Part shown: positions 37,250 to 46,500 of the stretch, in pieces | Layout: each line of letters begins with the position of its first letter | How positions within the stretch are numbered: the first letter of the stretch is position 1 | Source: Bacillus sp. FJAT-26390 | GTDB lineage: Bacteria > Bacillota > Bacilli > Paenibacillales > Paenibacillaceae | Assembly (NCBI RefSeq): GCF_001682865.1 | Contig: NZ_MAQX01000035.1 | Location: 124,001 to 188,000 of the forward strand | Direction of reading: 5' to 3' | DNA length: 64,000 nt | The notes under the pieces: generated by a model | The model's input: only the letters and a program-made list of their open reading frames with translations | What the model was told of the DNA's origin: nothing | Database searches by the model: none | Position numbers and translations under genes: made by a program

Positions 37250-37267
37250 ATATGAGCATACATTCAT
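37250..37267. promoter_or_regulatory. ArsR-type operator 1
   Basis: ATATGAGCATACATTCAT lies between the divergent arsR and CopD-like genes. It nearly matches the site before the P-type ATPase gene and the ATATGAACA..ATTCATAT pattern of SmtB/CzrA-type operators. Confidence 0.7.
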
Positions 37268-37333
37268 TTATTGCCAATTATGATATGATGCTTTAGAAAC
37301 TAACCATCGAAACGGAATTTGGAGCTGGTAGCC

Positions 37334-38410
37334 TTGTATATTTACTTTTTCGAAACACTGCTTTATTTGTCCTTTGCCTTTACTGGCGGTTACATATGTC
37401 TTTTATTCGTTCCTGACCGCTCAAAGCCAGCCATTAAATATCCAGTGGACTTATTCCAATACGCGATTCTCGGCATTCCATTATTCTCGTTTATGTCAAT
37501 CATACGAACAACGATTGTCCTCAGCGATTTTGCCGAAAATATGTCCTTTGTGCAAATTTTGCTCATCGTATTAAAGGATTACAACTACGGGAACGCATGG
37601 ATCTGGAACCTTATCATCTGTACGGTCATGTACATGATCACGGTATTAAGCGGCTTTCAGCATAAGTGGACCAAGTGGCTGCTTGCCATCATCTGGATAT
37701 GCAGCATACTTGCTCACGGATGGGCAAGTCACCCGACCGGTTTCTCCGCCACATGGGGATTTCTCTCCCAATCCATCCATGTCGCTGCCGTATCGATTTG
37801 GCTTGGAACGCTTCTCTTGGCAGCATGGTTCACAAGGGGCGAACTGAGATGGAACGCTTTTATCCGCTGGTTTACGCCGCTATCGATTGTAAGCATGGCG
37901 CTTATCATAGCCGCAGGGCTAGTGATGATGTCGCTTATCGTTGACGGATATATCAATTCATGGGGCATCAATTACGGCGAAGCCCTTCTGCTCAAGCATC
38001 TTGTCTTTCTGCCGCTTCTCCTTCTTGGCTTTATGAACGGTTTTCTGGCGAAGCTAACGAATAATGGCAAAGATGAACGCAAGCTGCTATGGTGGCTTCG
38101 CCTTGAAACGTTTGTAGCCCTTGCGGTTCTTATCATTACAGCCTTTATGGGCGTACAGGAGCCCCCGCATGAAGACGAGTTTGAGCTGCCGACGCCTTCT
38201 CCGTTATTTAAGTGGCTGCATGGCCAAGTGCAAACCTTAGACCTGCAATGGAGCTGGGGTTTTGCGCCGCTTGCGATGATCGCACTCGGGCTCGTTGCTC
38301 TGGCTATGCTGATTCCTCTATATAAAAGAGAAAAACGCGGCCTATTTATCACAAGTATGTTAATGGGTATATTGCTTCCGTTCCTCGGTATACTCTTATC
38401 TGTGAAGTAA
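37334..38410 (+). CDS. CopD-domain membrane protein
   Basis: A polytopic membrane protein of about 358 residues with eight or nine hydrophobic helices. The central CopD region includes LAHGWASHPTGF and QSIHVAAVSIWLGTLLLAAW, with conserved His residues in helices typical of copper-resistance D proteins. The start is placed at the TTG at 37334, which has GGAGCTGG six bases before it; a TTG at 37319 would include that site as coding. The P-type ATPase gene follows 172 bases later with its own operator. CopD proteins are linked with copper import, but the ArsR-type control here suggests a broader metal role. Confidence 0.82.
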   Translation: MYIYFFETLLYLSFAFTGGYICLLFVPDRSKPAIKYPVDLFQYAILGIPLFSFMSIIRTTIVLSDFAENMSFVQILLIVLKDYNYGNAWIWNLIICTVMYMITVLSGFQHKWTKWLLAIIWICSILAHGWASHPTGFSATWGFLSQSIHVAAVSIWLGTLLLAAWFTRGELRWNAFIRWFTPLSIVSMALIIAAGLVMMSLIVDGYINSWGINYGEALLLKHLVFLPLLLLGFMNGFLAKLTNNGKDERKLLWWLRLETFVALAVLIITAFMGVQEPPHEDEFELPTPSPLFKWLHGQVQTLDLQWSWGFAPLAMIALGLVALAMLIPLYKREKRGLFITSMLMGILLPFLGILLSVK

Positions 38411-38440
38411 AGGCACGAGATCATTTCCTGCGAATATGAT

Positions 38441-38478
38441 ACCATCGGACTGCTTAGAAACAGCTCGATGGTTTTTTT
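38441..38478 (+). terminator. Terminator after CopD-like gene
   Basis: ACCATCG (38441-38447) pairs with CGATGGT (38466-38472), followed by a T-run. Confidence 0.8.
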
Positions 38479-38537
38479 ATGTTTTTATGTCACATTTGGG
38501 GAGAATAAGTTTGACATAAATGTTGGATTCGCATATT

Positions 38538-38557
38538 ATATGAGCAAGTATTCATAT
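38538..38557. promoter_or_regulatory. ArsR-type operator 2
   Basis: ATATGAGCAAGTATTCATAT is an imperfect palindrome 26 bases before the P-type ATPase start. It shares ATATGAGCA and ATTCAT with operator 1. Confidence 0.75.
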
Positions 38558-38582
38558 ATTGATTTTGAAAGAAGGCTAACGT

Positions 38583-40745
38583 ATGAATGAATATCGCATA
38601 AAGGGGCTGTCCTGCGGCGGATGCGCCCTCCGTATGGAGGAAGAGATCAAGCAATTGGAGCATGGCGATGATGCAAAGCTTAGCTATAACTCAGGAAAAT
38701 TAACGGTTAATCCGCAAATTTCCATGGTCGAAGTCAGAAAAATTTTAAAATCGGACAATGCCTACATCGAATCGAGCGCGGAATCAAATACCGAGCACAA
38801 TCATAGTCACCATGATCATGATGGTCATACGCATGATGGTCATACGCATGATGGACATGATCATGGTCATGACCACAGCCATGAAGACGGCAATGGGAAA
38901 ATGCTGAAATTGCTCATTACATCCGGCGTTGTTTATGTCGCGGCATTGCTGCTTGACGGCGTACTCGACAAACAAGCGGTCATTATTTTGTATGTGCTTG
39001 CGACGATTATTAGCGGCTACACCACCTTTTTCCGCGGACTCAAAAATCTATTCAAACTAAAATTTAATATCGATACGTTAATGACGATTGCATTAATTGG
39101 CGCGGTTGCCATTGGCGAATGGAAGGAAGCTACGCTCGTTGCCATTTTATTTGGGCTTAATGAGCTGCTCGAAGGGTATGGAATGGAGAAGGCGCGGCGT
39201 TCCATGGAGGCTTTACTCCAAGTTGCCCCTAAGGAAGCCTTAAAGCTGGACAACGGCCAAGAGGTGATCGTTCCGATCTCCTCCCTGCAAGTCGGCGACT
39301 TCGTGAAAATAAAGCCCGGCGAGAAAATCCCTTCGGACGGTACGGTCACAGACGGGAAAAGCTCGGTGAATGAGGCTGCGATTACGGGAGAATCGCTTCC
39401 GATTGAGAAGGAATCCGGCGAGCCTGTTTTTGGCGGCAGCATTAACAATGAGGGACTGCTGGTCGTTCGAATCGATAAAGCTTACAAAGATTCTTCCTTG
39501 GCTAAAATACTCCATCTCGTGCAAGAAGCACAGGAAACCAAAACGCCAACTGAACTCTTTATTAATAAATTCGCCAAATATTATACGCCGCTTATTATGC
39601 TTGTTGCAGCGCTTGTTATGCTTGTGCCTCCGCTCCTCTTTCAAGGAGATTGGATGACATGGCTTTATCAAGGCTTATCGGTACTCATCGTTGGCTGCCC
39701 ATGCGCACTGATTCTTTCCTCCCCCATTGCGATTGTTTCGGGAATTACGAGAAATGCACGCAACGGCGTACTGGTCAAAGGCGGCGTGTTCCTAGAGCAG
39801 CTTGGCAAGATCGATACGCTCGCTTTTGATAAAACAGGCACTTTAACGAAGGGCGAACCGCATGTCGCTCAATTGGAAGCTTATGAAGAGGAACTGTTTT
39901 TCCAAGTGGCTGGAGCGATCGAGAAGTCCTCTTCCCACCCGCTGGCAAAAGCGATTATGAAGGAAATAGACAGCAGAAGCATCATCGTGCCTGAACCGGA
40001 TGAGATTCAAACGCTGACTGGCCGAGGGATTAAAGCGCAGGTTAACGGTCAGACGTACTGGCTTGGCAATGAAAAGAGCATCGCGCATATTGCGGTTCCA
40101 AGTCCTATCCAAAGCCGCATCGAACAATTAAAAGACGAAGGCCTCACCCTTGTACTCGTTGCAGACGAGCAGCAGATTCTAGGCATGTTCGGCATCGCGG
40201 ACGAAATTCGTGAGGAAAGCCGCTCTGTCATTGCAGCTTTGCACAAGCTGGGAATTACAAGCACCGTCATGCTGACAGGCGATCATCAGAAGACCGCTGC
40301 CAAAGTGGCTTCGGCTGTCGGCGTCTCCGAATTTTACGGAAGCCTGCTTCCGGAAGACAAAGTGAAGCGGATTAAAGAGCTTTCTGCCAACCATAAAGTA
40401 GCGATGATCGGTGACGGCATTAATGACGCTCCTGCTCTCGCGTCCGCGCAGCTCGGCATTGCGATGGGCAAAGGAACGGACAGCGCGATCGAGACGGCGG
40501 ATATCGTGCTTATGCAGGATCATTTGGGCAAGCTTCCGGAAGCCGTTTCGATTGCCAAGAAGGTCAATCGCGTCATTCGTTTCAACATCGTTGTCTCGCT
40601 GGGGCTGAAAGTAATCGCGCTCTTGCTTACGATTCCCGGCTGGCTCACCTTATGGATCGCCATTCTCTCCGATATGGGAGCTACCGTATTCGTTACGCTG
40701 GTCAGCTTGACCCTATTAATCGAAGGCAAGAAACGTCTCGGTTAA
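38583..40745 (+). CDS. zntA: Zn/Cd-type P1B ATPase with His-rich linker
   Basis: A 720-residue heavy-metal exporter. An N-terminal HMA domain has the metal motif SCGGC (residues 11-14), then a His/Asp-rich linker at about 72-101 made of repeated HDGHTHDGH units, the transmembrane core with CPCALILSSP (about residue 371), the phosphorylation motif DKTGT (about 416) and GDGINDAPAL in the hinge. The NELLEGYGMEKAR helix is of the ZntA/CadA type. The ATG follows AGAAGGCTAACGT. An ArsR-type operator precedes it. Zn(II), Cd(II) or Pb(II) efflux is the likely role, although Co(II) cannot be excluded. Confidence 0.92.
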   Translation: MNEYRIKGLSCGGCALRMEEEIKQLEHGDDAKLSYNSGKLTVNPQISMVEVRKILKSDNAYIESSAESNTEHNHSHHDHDGHTHDGHTHDGHDHGHDHSHEDGNGKMLKLLITSGVVYVAALLLDGVLDKQAVIILYVLATIISGYTTFFRGLKNLFKLKFNIDTLMTIALIGAVAIGEWKEATLVAILFGLNELLEGYGMEKARRSMEALLQVAPKEALKLDNGQEVIVPISSLQVGDFVKIKPGEKIPSDGTVTDGKSSVNEAAITGESLPIEKESGEPVFGGSINNEGLLVVRIDKAYKDSSLAKILHLVQEAQETKTPTELFINKFAKYYTPLIMLVAALVMLVPPLLFQGDWMTWLYQGLSVLIVGCPCALILSSPIAIVSGITRNARNGVLVKGGVFLEQLGKIDTLAFDKTGTLTKGEPHVAQLEAYEEELFFQVAGAIEKSSSHPLAKAIMKEIDSRSIIVPEPDEIQTLTGRGIKAQVNGQTYWLGNEKSIAHIAVPSPIQSRIEQLKDEGLTLVLVADEQQILGMFGIADEIREESRSVIAALHKLGITSTVMLTGDHQKTAAKVASAVGVSEFYGSLLPEDKVKRIKELSANHKVAMIGDGINDAPALASAQLGIAMGKGTDSAIETADIVLMQDHLGKLPEAVSIAKKVNRVIRFNIVVSLGLKVIALLLTIPGWLTLWIAILSDMGATVFVTLVSLTLLIEGKKRLG

Positions 40746-40758
40746 GCACATCATATAA

Positions 40759-40787
40759 AGAGCCGCTAGAAACATTCTAGCGGCTCT
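40759..40787. terminator. Bidirectional terminator between P-ATPase and tatA genes
   Basis: The perfect 13-bp stem AGAGCCGCTAGAA/TTCTAGCGGCTCT has a 3-base loop. Confidence 0.88.
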
Positions 40788-40799
40788 TTGCTTGCACGT

Positions 40800-40994
40800 T
40801 TATTTAAGCTCCTTCGGCTTCGATTGATCGTCTGCCTTCTCATCCGGGTCTATTATACCTTTTGCGCCTCTTCTGAACTCGGACAACGTCGTGCCAATCG
40901 CTCGGCCAAGCTGAGGCAGCTTGGATGGTCCAAAGAGCAGCAGCCCTAAAATAACAAGCAATATAATGCCCGCGACACCAATATTCATCGGCAT
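40800..40994 (-). CDS. tatA: Twin-arginine translocase subunit TatA
   Basis: A 64-residue TatA/E protein with one N-terminal helix (GVAGIILLVILGLLLFGPSKLP), the FGPSKLP hinge, an amphipathic helix (GRAIGTTLSEFRRG) and a charged tail. It forms the pore part of the Tat system, which exports folded proteins. The ATG follows GGGGAGATTGAA. It is the third gene after a multicopper oxidase with a Tat signal and a ZIP permease. No tatC is nearby, so this is probably a dedicated TatA that works with a TatC encoded elsewhere to export the oxidase. Confidence 0.93.
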   Translation of the reverse strand: MPMNIGVAGIILLVILGLLLFGPSKLPQLGRAIGTTLSEFRRGAKGIIDPDEKADDQSKPKELK

Positions 40995-41021
40995 TTCAAT
41001 CTCCCCATTTCCTGCTTGGTC

Positions 41022-42230
41022 CTAGAAGTTAACCAAAAGAGCCGTTACATACATCATCAAAATGCCAAGCGTCAGACTGGAGAAGTTAAGCCATGAGACG
41101 GAAGGTGCCCCTGCAGCCCTAGCGTCTCTTAAAATCATTTTGAAAATCACATAAATGACTTGAACGATGGCACCTGCGCCAATCCCGAAGAACAACGCTG
41201 CCAACGTCTGATTAAAGACGAATCCGCCGACCCAAGTTCCGATAATTGCCGGTCCTCCGCCCAAGACGGCTAAGGCGAGGAAGGTTTTGAGTGTCGGCTT
41301 CGCTTTCAGGAGCGGCGCTGCGATTCCAATTCCTTCGGTGATATTGTGCAGCGTAAAACCAATAATAAGGAATGATCCGAGCGCAGCCTCTCCCGCTGCA
41401 AAGGCAGCGCCAATTGCGAGACCTTCTCCGAGATTATGAAGACCGATGCCGCCGGCTATTTTGAAGGATACCTGCTTGCCCGCGTCAATTTGGCTTAGAG
41501 CCTTCTTCGATTTCGTCTGATCTATGGCAATCAGGAACAAGAAGCTGAGCGCCGCCCCGAACCAGACCAAGCCTGTTCCTTGGAATACGCCAGGCGCTTC
41601 CGTGCCAAGCTCCATCCCTTCTTGAATGGTGTCTATGGCAAGGAAAAATAGTAAACCAACCGTAAATGCCATAACCGCCTGGATACCTTTAGTTGAGAAG
41701 CGGCGCATAAAAGGATACCATAATAGCCCGAGCCCCACCGGTACAACGCCAACATAAAAGCCAATAAGCGAATATTGCAGGAACCGGTTCGTATCCGCAG
41801 CCGGCGTTTTTATCGCAGCCGCAACCTCCCCTACAAAGATTAAGCCGTTAGAGGTGATGAGCTTAATTTCATGAGGATCACCCTCTACCCATGGATAAGG
41901 GATCATAATCGTCGCGCTGCCGAACCTCTCAAGCGTCGGGCTTGGTGAATAAGCCGCATTCCAAAAGGAGCCATCCACCACCACTTGAGCAACGGTCAGC
42001 TCCTTAGGTCCGGAATTGAGAACACGAACCTCGAAGCCATCGTCTGTCAAAACAATACGTTCCATATTCAGCACTTCTATCGGTGCTGCTTGCTGTTCCT
42101 TCACGCCTGTACCCCATGTCGCGATGATTGAAATCATGCCTGCCAGCAGCAGCAAAGGCAGTACGCCAAGCAGCCAGACGACTGCTCGATTAGGCTTCTT
42201 CATTACCTTTTCGGTCTGCACACCATACAC
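41022..42230 (-). CDS. ZIP-family metal permease with extracytoplasmic N-terminal domain
   Basis: A 402-residue protein. It has an N-terminal transmembrane helix (about residues 17-40), then an extracytoplasmic beta-type domain of about 110 residues (MERIVLTDDGFEVRVLNSG), then the ZIP core of about eight helices. The two metal-site motifs are HNLGEG (helix 4) and HNITEG (helix 5). ZIP proteins move Zn, Mn or Fe into the cytosol. The extra outer domain is unusual. It is encoded between the multicopper oxidase gene (9 bases) and tatA (27 bases) in one operon with a MntR-like box upstream, so Mn or Fe is favoured over Zn. Confidence 0.88.
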   Translation of the reverse strand: MYGVQTEKVMKKPNRAVVWLLGVLPLLLLAGMISIIATWGTGVKEQQAAPIEVLNMERIVLTDDGFEVRVLNSGPKELTVAQVVVDGSFWNAAYSPSPTLERFGSATIMIPYPWVEGDPHEIKLITSNGLIFVGEVAAAIKTPAADTNRFLQYSLIGFYVGVVPVGLGLLWYPFMRRFSTKGIQAVMAFTVGLLFFLAIDTIQEGMELGTEAPGVFQGTGLVWFGAALSFLFLIAIDQTKSKKALSQIDAGKQVSFKIAGGIGLHNLGEGLAIGAAFAAGEAALGSFLIIGFTLHNITEGIGIAAPLLKAKPTLKTFLALAVLGGGPAIIGTWVGGFVFNQTLAALFFGIGAGAIVQVIYVIFKMILRDARAAGAPSVSWLNFSSLTLGILMMYVTALLVNF

Positions 42231-42239
42231 CCCCTCGTG

Positions 42240-43283
42240 TTATCCGACTTCAAAAAATCCCATCCAGCCGAGCTCCGTGAACTCACTCTGGTGCGCATGG
42301 AACATATATTTTCCTGGAGCGGGGAACGTGACTTCAATAATGCCTCTCTCCCCTTGGCATAACATAATCGTATCCGTATAATAAGGCCTCGCGTCCGGAT
42401 CAGCTCCAGTCGCATAATAATGAAAGAAATTAGCATGCAAATGGAAAGAGTTAATCGGATCAAATTCTGTTAAATTGCTTATATAAATGCGCACCAGCTC
42501 TCCTGTTTTCACCTTAATCGGCCGCGATTGATAAGCAAAAGCGTAGCCATTTACGGTATATACCTCGTTTTCGCCATCCAAATCCAAGTCGAACCCATTC
42601 ATCACCATGCTCAGCTCCTTTGCCGGCTTCCTTGGTTTCTTCGGATCGATAATGAACTGCCCATAAAGCCCTTTGTGGATATGTCTGGCGAGCGGCGGAA
42701 CATGACAGTGATAAGGCTGAAGCCCTGCTGGCCTCGCTTCAAACTCATACACAAATTCACCGCCGGTCGGCACTGGCTCCAAGCCGTCCATATTCGTTGG
42801 ATGAATGCCATGCAAATGAATAGAGTGCGGATGCGCCGAGCCGTTCCCGAACTTGATTCTGACGATGTCTCCCTCCGTGCAGCGCAAGGTTGGTCCCGGA
42901 ATTGTACCGTTGAAGGTCCACCCTGGAAACTTGAGGCCTTTCGCTATTTCCACTTCAGCATCCCATGCTTGAATATCGTATTCCCTTATCGTTCTTCCAT
43001 CCGGCGAGGTGCTAACGACCCCGTAATCGAAAGCGGTTAACGCTTTAACCGCTGCTTCCAATCCCGGCGTTGAATCCGTTCCCGGATCATAGCCATGCGC
43101 CATCCCTTGCTTCATTTGATCTTTGAGCGTATGGTGCATTTCCTCCTTGCCCATCGCACTGGCAGACTTGCCGAATAGAGCAGTAGTGTTTAAAAAGCTG
43201 CTCCCAAGCACACCGAGCAGGCCCGCTGCTCCGACTTTAAGAATGCTTCTCCTTGAAAATGACCGATTTGGATCAAGCGGCAT
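42240..43283 (-). CDS. Tat-exported two-domain multicopper oxidase
   Basis: A 347-residue oxidase. The Tat signal is SRRSILKVGAAGLLG, residues 10-24. Domain 1 has HSIHLHG and the HCHVPPLARHIHKG copper segment; domain 2 has NSFHLHANF and MFHAHQSEF. The HxH and HCH pattern fits a small laccase/nitrite-reductase-like two-domain multicopper oxidase with one type-1 copper in domain 1. The ATG at 43281-43283 follows GGAGGTGGATGTC; an ATG at 43298 lies in the ribosome site. It is the first gene of the oxidase-ZIP-TatA operon. Oxidation of a metal (Mn2+ or Fe2+) outside the membrane is plausible, but the substrate is unproven. Confidence 0.9.
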   Translation of the reverse strand: MPLDPNRSFSRRSILKVGAAGLLGVLGSSFLNTTALFGKSASAMGKEEMHHTLKDQMKQGMAHGYDPGTDSTPGLEAAVKALTAFDYGVVSTSPDGRTIREYDIQAWDAEVEIAKGLKFPGWTFNGTIPGPTLRCTEGDIVRIKFGNGSAHPHSIHLHGIHPTNMDGLEPVPTGGEFVYEFEARPAGLQPYHCHVPPLARHIHKGLYGQFIIDPKKPRKPAKELSMVMNGFDLDLDGENEVYTVNGYAFAYQSRPIKVKTGELVRIYISNLTEFDPINSFHLHANFFHYYATGADPDARPYYTDTIMLCQGERGIIEVTFPAPGKYMFHAHQSEFTELGWMGFFEVG

Positions 43284-43312
43284 GACATCCACCTCCATGT
43301 TTATATAAGGAA

Positions 43313-43338
43313 ATTATTTTGCCCGGACGCAAAATAAT
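43313..43338. promoter_or_regulatory. Perfect inverted repeat in the leader of the oxidase operon
   Basis: ATTATTTTGC (43313-43322) pairs with GCAAAATAAT (43329-43338) across CCGGAC, about 30 bases before the oxidase start. It could be an operator or a leader hairpin; it has no T-run on the minus strand and so is not a terminator. Confidence 0.5.
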
Positions 43339-43373
43339 TAATAAAAAAATTTTATTTTACTTAGGGACAAAAA

Positions 43374-43389
43374 GTTTACTCAAGGAAAC
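43374..43389. promoter_or_regulatory. MntR-like operator overlapping a -35 element
   Basis: GTTTACTCAAGGAAAC differs at two positions from the ideal palindrome GTTTCCTTAAGGAAAC of B. subtilis MntR sites. On the minus strand it overlaps a candidate promoter TTGAGT-18-TAAAAT facing the multicopper oxidase gene. Confidence 0.5.
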
Positions 43390-43477
43390 TTTTTTGAATA
43401 TGTAAAATATATGCTAACCTAGGCGCTTTGTAAAGTGTTTTTTTCATTGCTTGTTCCCTCTTTATTGAGAGAGTAAA

Positions 43478-43502
43478 AGACCGCCAAGCTGCTTGGCGGT
43501 CT
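43478..43502 (-). terminator. Terminator after SLH protein gene
   Basis: AGACCGCCAAGC pairs with GCTTGGCGGTCT around a single-base loop (43490), just past the stop codon. Confidence 0.85.
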
Positions 43503-43509
43503 AGTCGAT

Positions 43510-46500
43510 TTAGTTTATAAATTGCAAAGCTTGCAGCATACGTTTCAGCGTTACCGCAGCTTGCGCGCGTGTTGCTTGTTCATTCGGAGCAAACGTTTTT
43601 TCCGAGACGCCTCGTATAAGTCCTGCTTTCAAAGCCTGCGATACCGCTTCTCTTGACCATTCGCCAATATCGGGGGAATCGGCGAAACGGTCCAGCAAAG
43701 CGATGTCGCCTTGGATTTCCTTTCCTCCCGCTTTCATCGCGCGAATCATCATCGTCACCATTTGTTCGCGAGTGATGTTGGCGTTTGGTTTAAAAGTACC
43801 GTCCTCGTAACCCGTGATCAATCCGGATTTAAGTGCCGTGCCTACGGCTCCGGCGAACCAGTCGCTTGGCTGTACGTCACTGAATCCGCCCGCCTTGGTT
43901 TCAACTAACCCAAGCGAACGAACCAGCATGGCTGCAAATTCCGCGCGTGTAATGGAGGAATCCGGCGCAAAGTACAGACCGGTTTTTCCTTTTAAAATCC
44001 ATTTATTCGCGAGCAGCTCTACATCCGCCTTTGCCCAGTGTCCTTGCAAATCGCTAAACGATTTGTCGGATTGGATGACAGTGTAAACACTATTGTGCGG
44101 AGAACGAATCGTTATCTCGGAAGAGCCGTTTTTCGTTGTAATTAAAGCTGGCACAAAAAATAGGTTGTTGTTCGAATCGACCCATACCGCCGTTACCTTA
44201 CTCGGGTCAACCGGCAATGTCCCCAAGCTAATCGTACGATTGACGTAAACACCGCCGAAGTCGGCTATTTCTTTGCCGCTAACCGTGACCGTAAATTCGA
44301 TTGGGTTCTCAATGGATTGCTCTGCATCCAAGCTTTTTACAGCTGCCTTTATCTCTTCGCCAACCGTGCCGGTTACTTTAGAGATCATGACGTTTACGGT
44401 TGATCCTTGAGCAATGTCTTTTAGCAAACGTATCGGCAGCTCATAGCTTGCGCCATTTGCTTTAATTTGAATAACCGCGCTGCCTTGCTTACTGAGCGCA
44501 TGCAAGATCGCATTGCCCGGCAGCTCAACATTTACGATAGAATCACTGCCTTTTACAGCAATGACAACTACCGGAACCGCCAACGCTTTTTCAAGCTTAT
44601 CTGCGTCTATAGCAACCTTCGTTACGGATGTCCCGTCAGCCGCCATTTCTTTCGTTACTTTCGCATCCTTTTCAACATCGATGATGCCCGTATTTGGCCC
44701 GGATGGCGATGTTGTTGTGCTGCCAGGATTTGTCCCCGGACCGGTTGGACCACTAGCCTCAGTAACGGTTATTGCTGCTTCTGCCTTTATGGACGTACCG
44801 GCTATCGTCGCTACAATCGTTGCAGTTCCTGCTTTTATACCAGTAACGAGACCGTTTGCATCTACTGCTGCAACGCTAGCGTCGCTGGACAGCCAATTTA
44901 CCGTTTTATTCGCGGCATTACTAGGTAATACCGAGGCTTCAAGCTGCTCGGCAGCGCCTTTATTGATCGTCAGGCTGCTCTTGTTCAGCGATAATGATTC
45001 CGCAAACACAGCCTCCAGCAGGGTTGGCGCCGAGATCATAAATTTGCGCGAATACGGGTCTGTTCCCTTAGACCTTACCGTTATTTTAGATAAATCAGTC
45101 ACATCACTTGGCAAAATAAAGCTTGTTTCGCCTGCCGCTAAGTTAGCCAGCACCGCTTCGCCGTTGTAAACCGCGTAGCCTTCGCTGGATGAATTGGAAT
45201 CCCATTTCACGGTTTTAGCGGTACCGCTATCTTCAAGCAAAAGATTCTGCGGAGGCGTTGGCGCATTAAATACTTGCACTTGCGTAAGCCGTGGCGGCCC
45301 CGTAAGATCCGTATCCGTATTGCCGCCTGACGCGTTCTCAATCGTTACTTTGATGTACCGTGAATGATAGGTTTTGCCAAGGTTTATCGGGTATGAGCTG
45401 TCTTCGGAATCAACGCCGCCGTTAAGGTTGCCGGTAGCAAACGTATATCCTTCGGCTGTCTTTATATCCACTTGCTTAAACGCCACAGCTTCAAAATCAG
45501 CAGCCGATGTATGGTTTCCGTTATCATCCGATACATAAACAGTTGCGCCTTTTAATCTCGTTGATTTGGCAAGCAGCCTGATTTGGCTAAAATCCATCGC
45601 TTGCCCTAGGTCGATGACGAAGCTTCCTTTACGCTCACCGTCGGCGCCGAGCCATGAGTAATCTCCGATTTGATCGAGACTGGTCACATTCGTAACCGGC
45701 CAAAGCTTCGGATCCTGCAGCACCCCGCTCGTCAGCTTGTTGGCATTTCCGTATACATTGCTAGTAACGGACTGCAACTGGACCGCATTGGCTCCTACCG
45801 TAGGGCCTACGTTATACGCTTTTTTATTAAGGGCAAGGTTCACCGAGGATATGCCTGATGCTGCCTTGCTTATCGTGATGTCCGAGAGCTGAAGCTCCGC
45901 ATCATAGGCAGAGTTTGTGCCGTTAGCGGAGCTGCGGTAAATGCCCCATTTTGGACGCAAATATTGGTCAAAGGCAGCGGGATATTCGGTTTCAAAACCG
46001 CCGCTTCTCTCCGGTCTTCTCCATAAGTCTTTGCCGCCGTCGGTTGCGCCTTTGTCTGCGAACGGTTGAAAAACATCCGGGTTGTCAAACGTATATATTT
46101 TGCCGGTAACCATATCGGTAATCTTAACGGTGAACCAGCCCGAGTCCGAAATAAGCGCGTCAAGCTCCACCTTAATCCAGTGGCCGTCGATTTCCTTTAA
46201 CGGAATTCTCAGCATCGTCTTGTCGCCGTCGTACCGGTTATGGTTCACAACAAGCGTCCTCGTCGTCGTCCCCGAAATTGACATTGCGAGAATGTATGCG
46301 CCGTTCTCACCGCCAGAGTTGCCGCCGGGCAGCGTATTGGCCTCTTGTGCATTCACTGCCTTGAGCTGGAAGAGATGCCTGAAGTTCGGCTGGTTCCACT
46401 GGTTGCCGTCAGGAATATTCCAGAGCCATTCATAGGAAACTAAGTCACCCTCATAAGCAGTAAAATCGTTGGTCGAATCCTCGCTTGGGCGAATTTCAAC

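Noticed and set aside
38811..38882. Tandem DNA repeat (CATGATGGTCATACG-like)
   Set aside because: It is the coding sequence of the His/Asp-rich linker of the P-type ATPase, not an independent repeat.
43313..43338. Terminator upstream of the oxidase operon
   Set aside because: The repeat lies just before the ribosome site and is not followed by T residues in the direction of transcription.
44513..45169. Open frame of 218 codons on the plus strand with Ala/Val/Ser-rich product
   Set aside because: Mirror frame of the BIG2 region of the SLH gene; low-complexity shadow.
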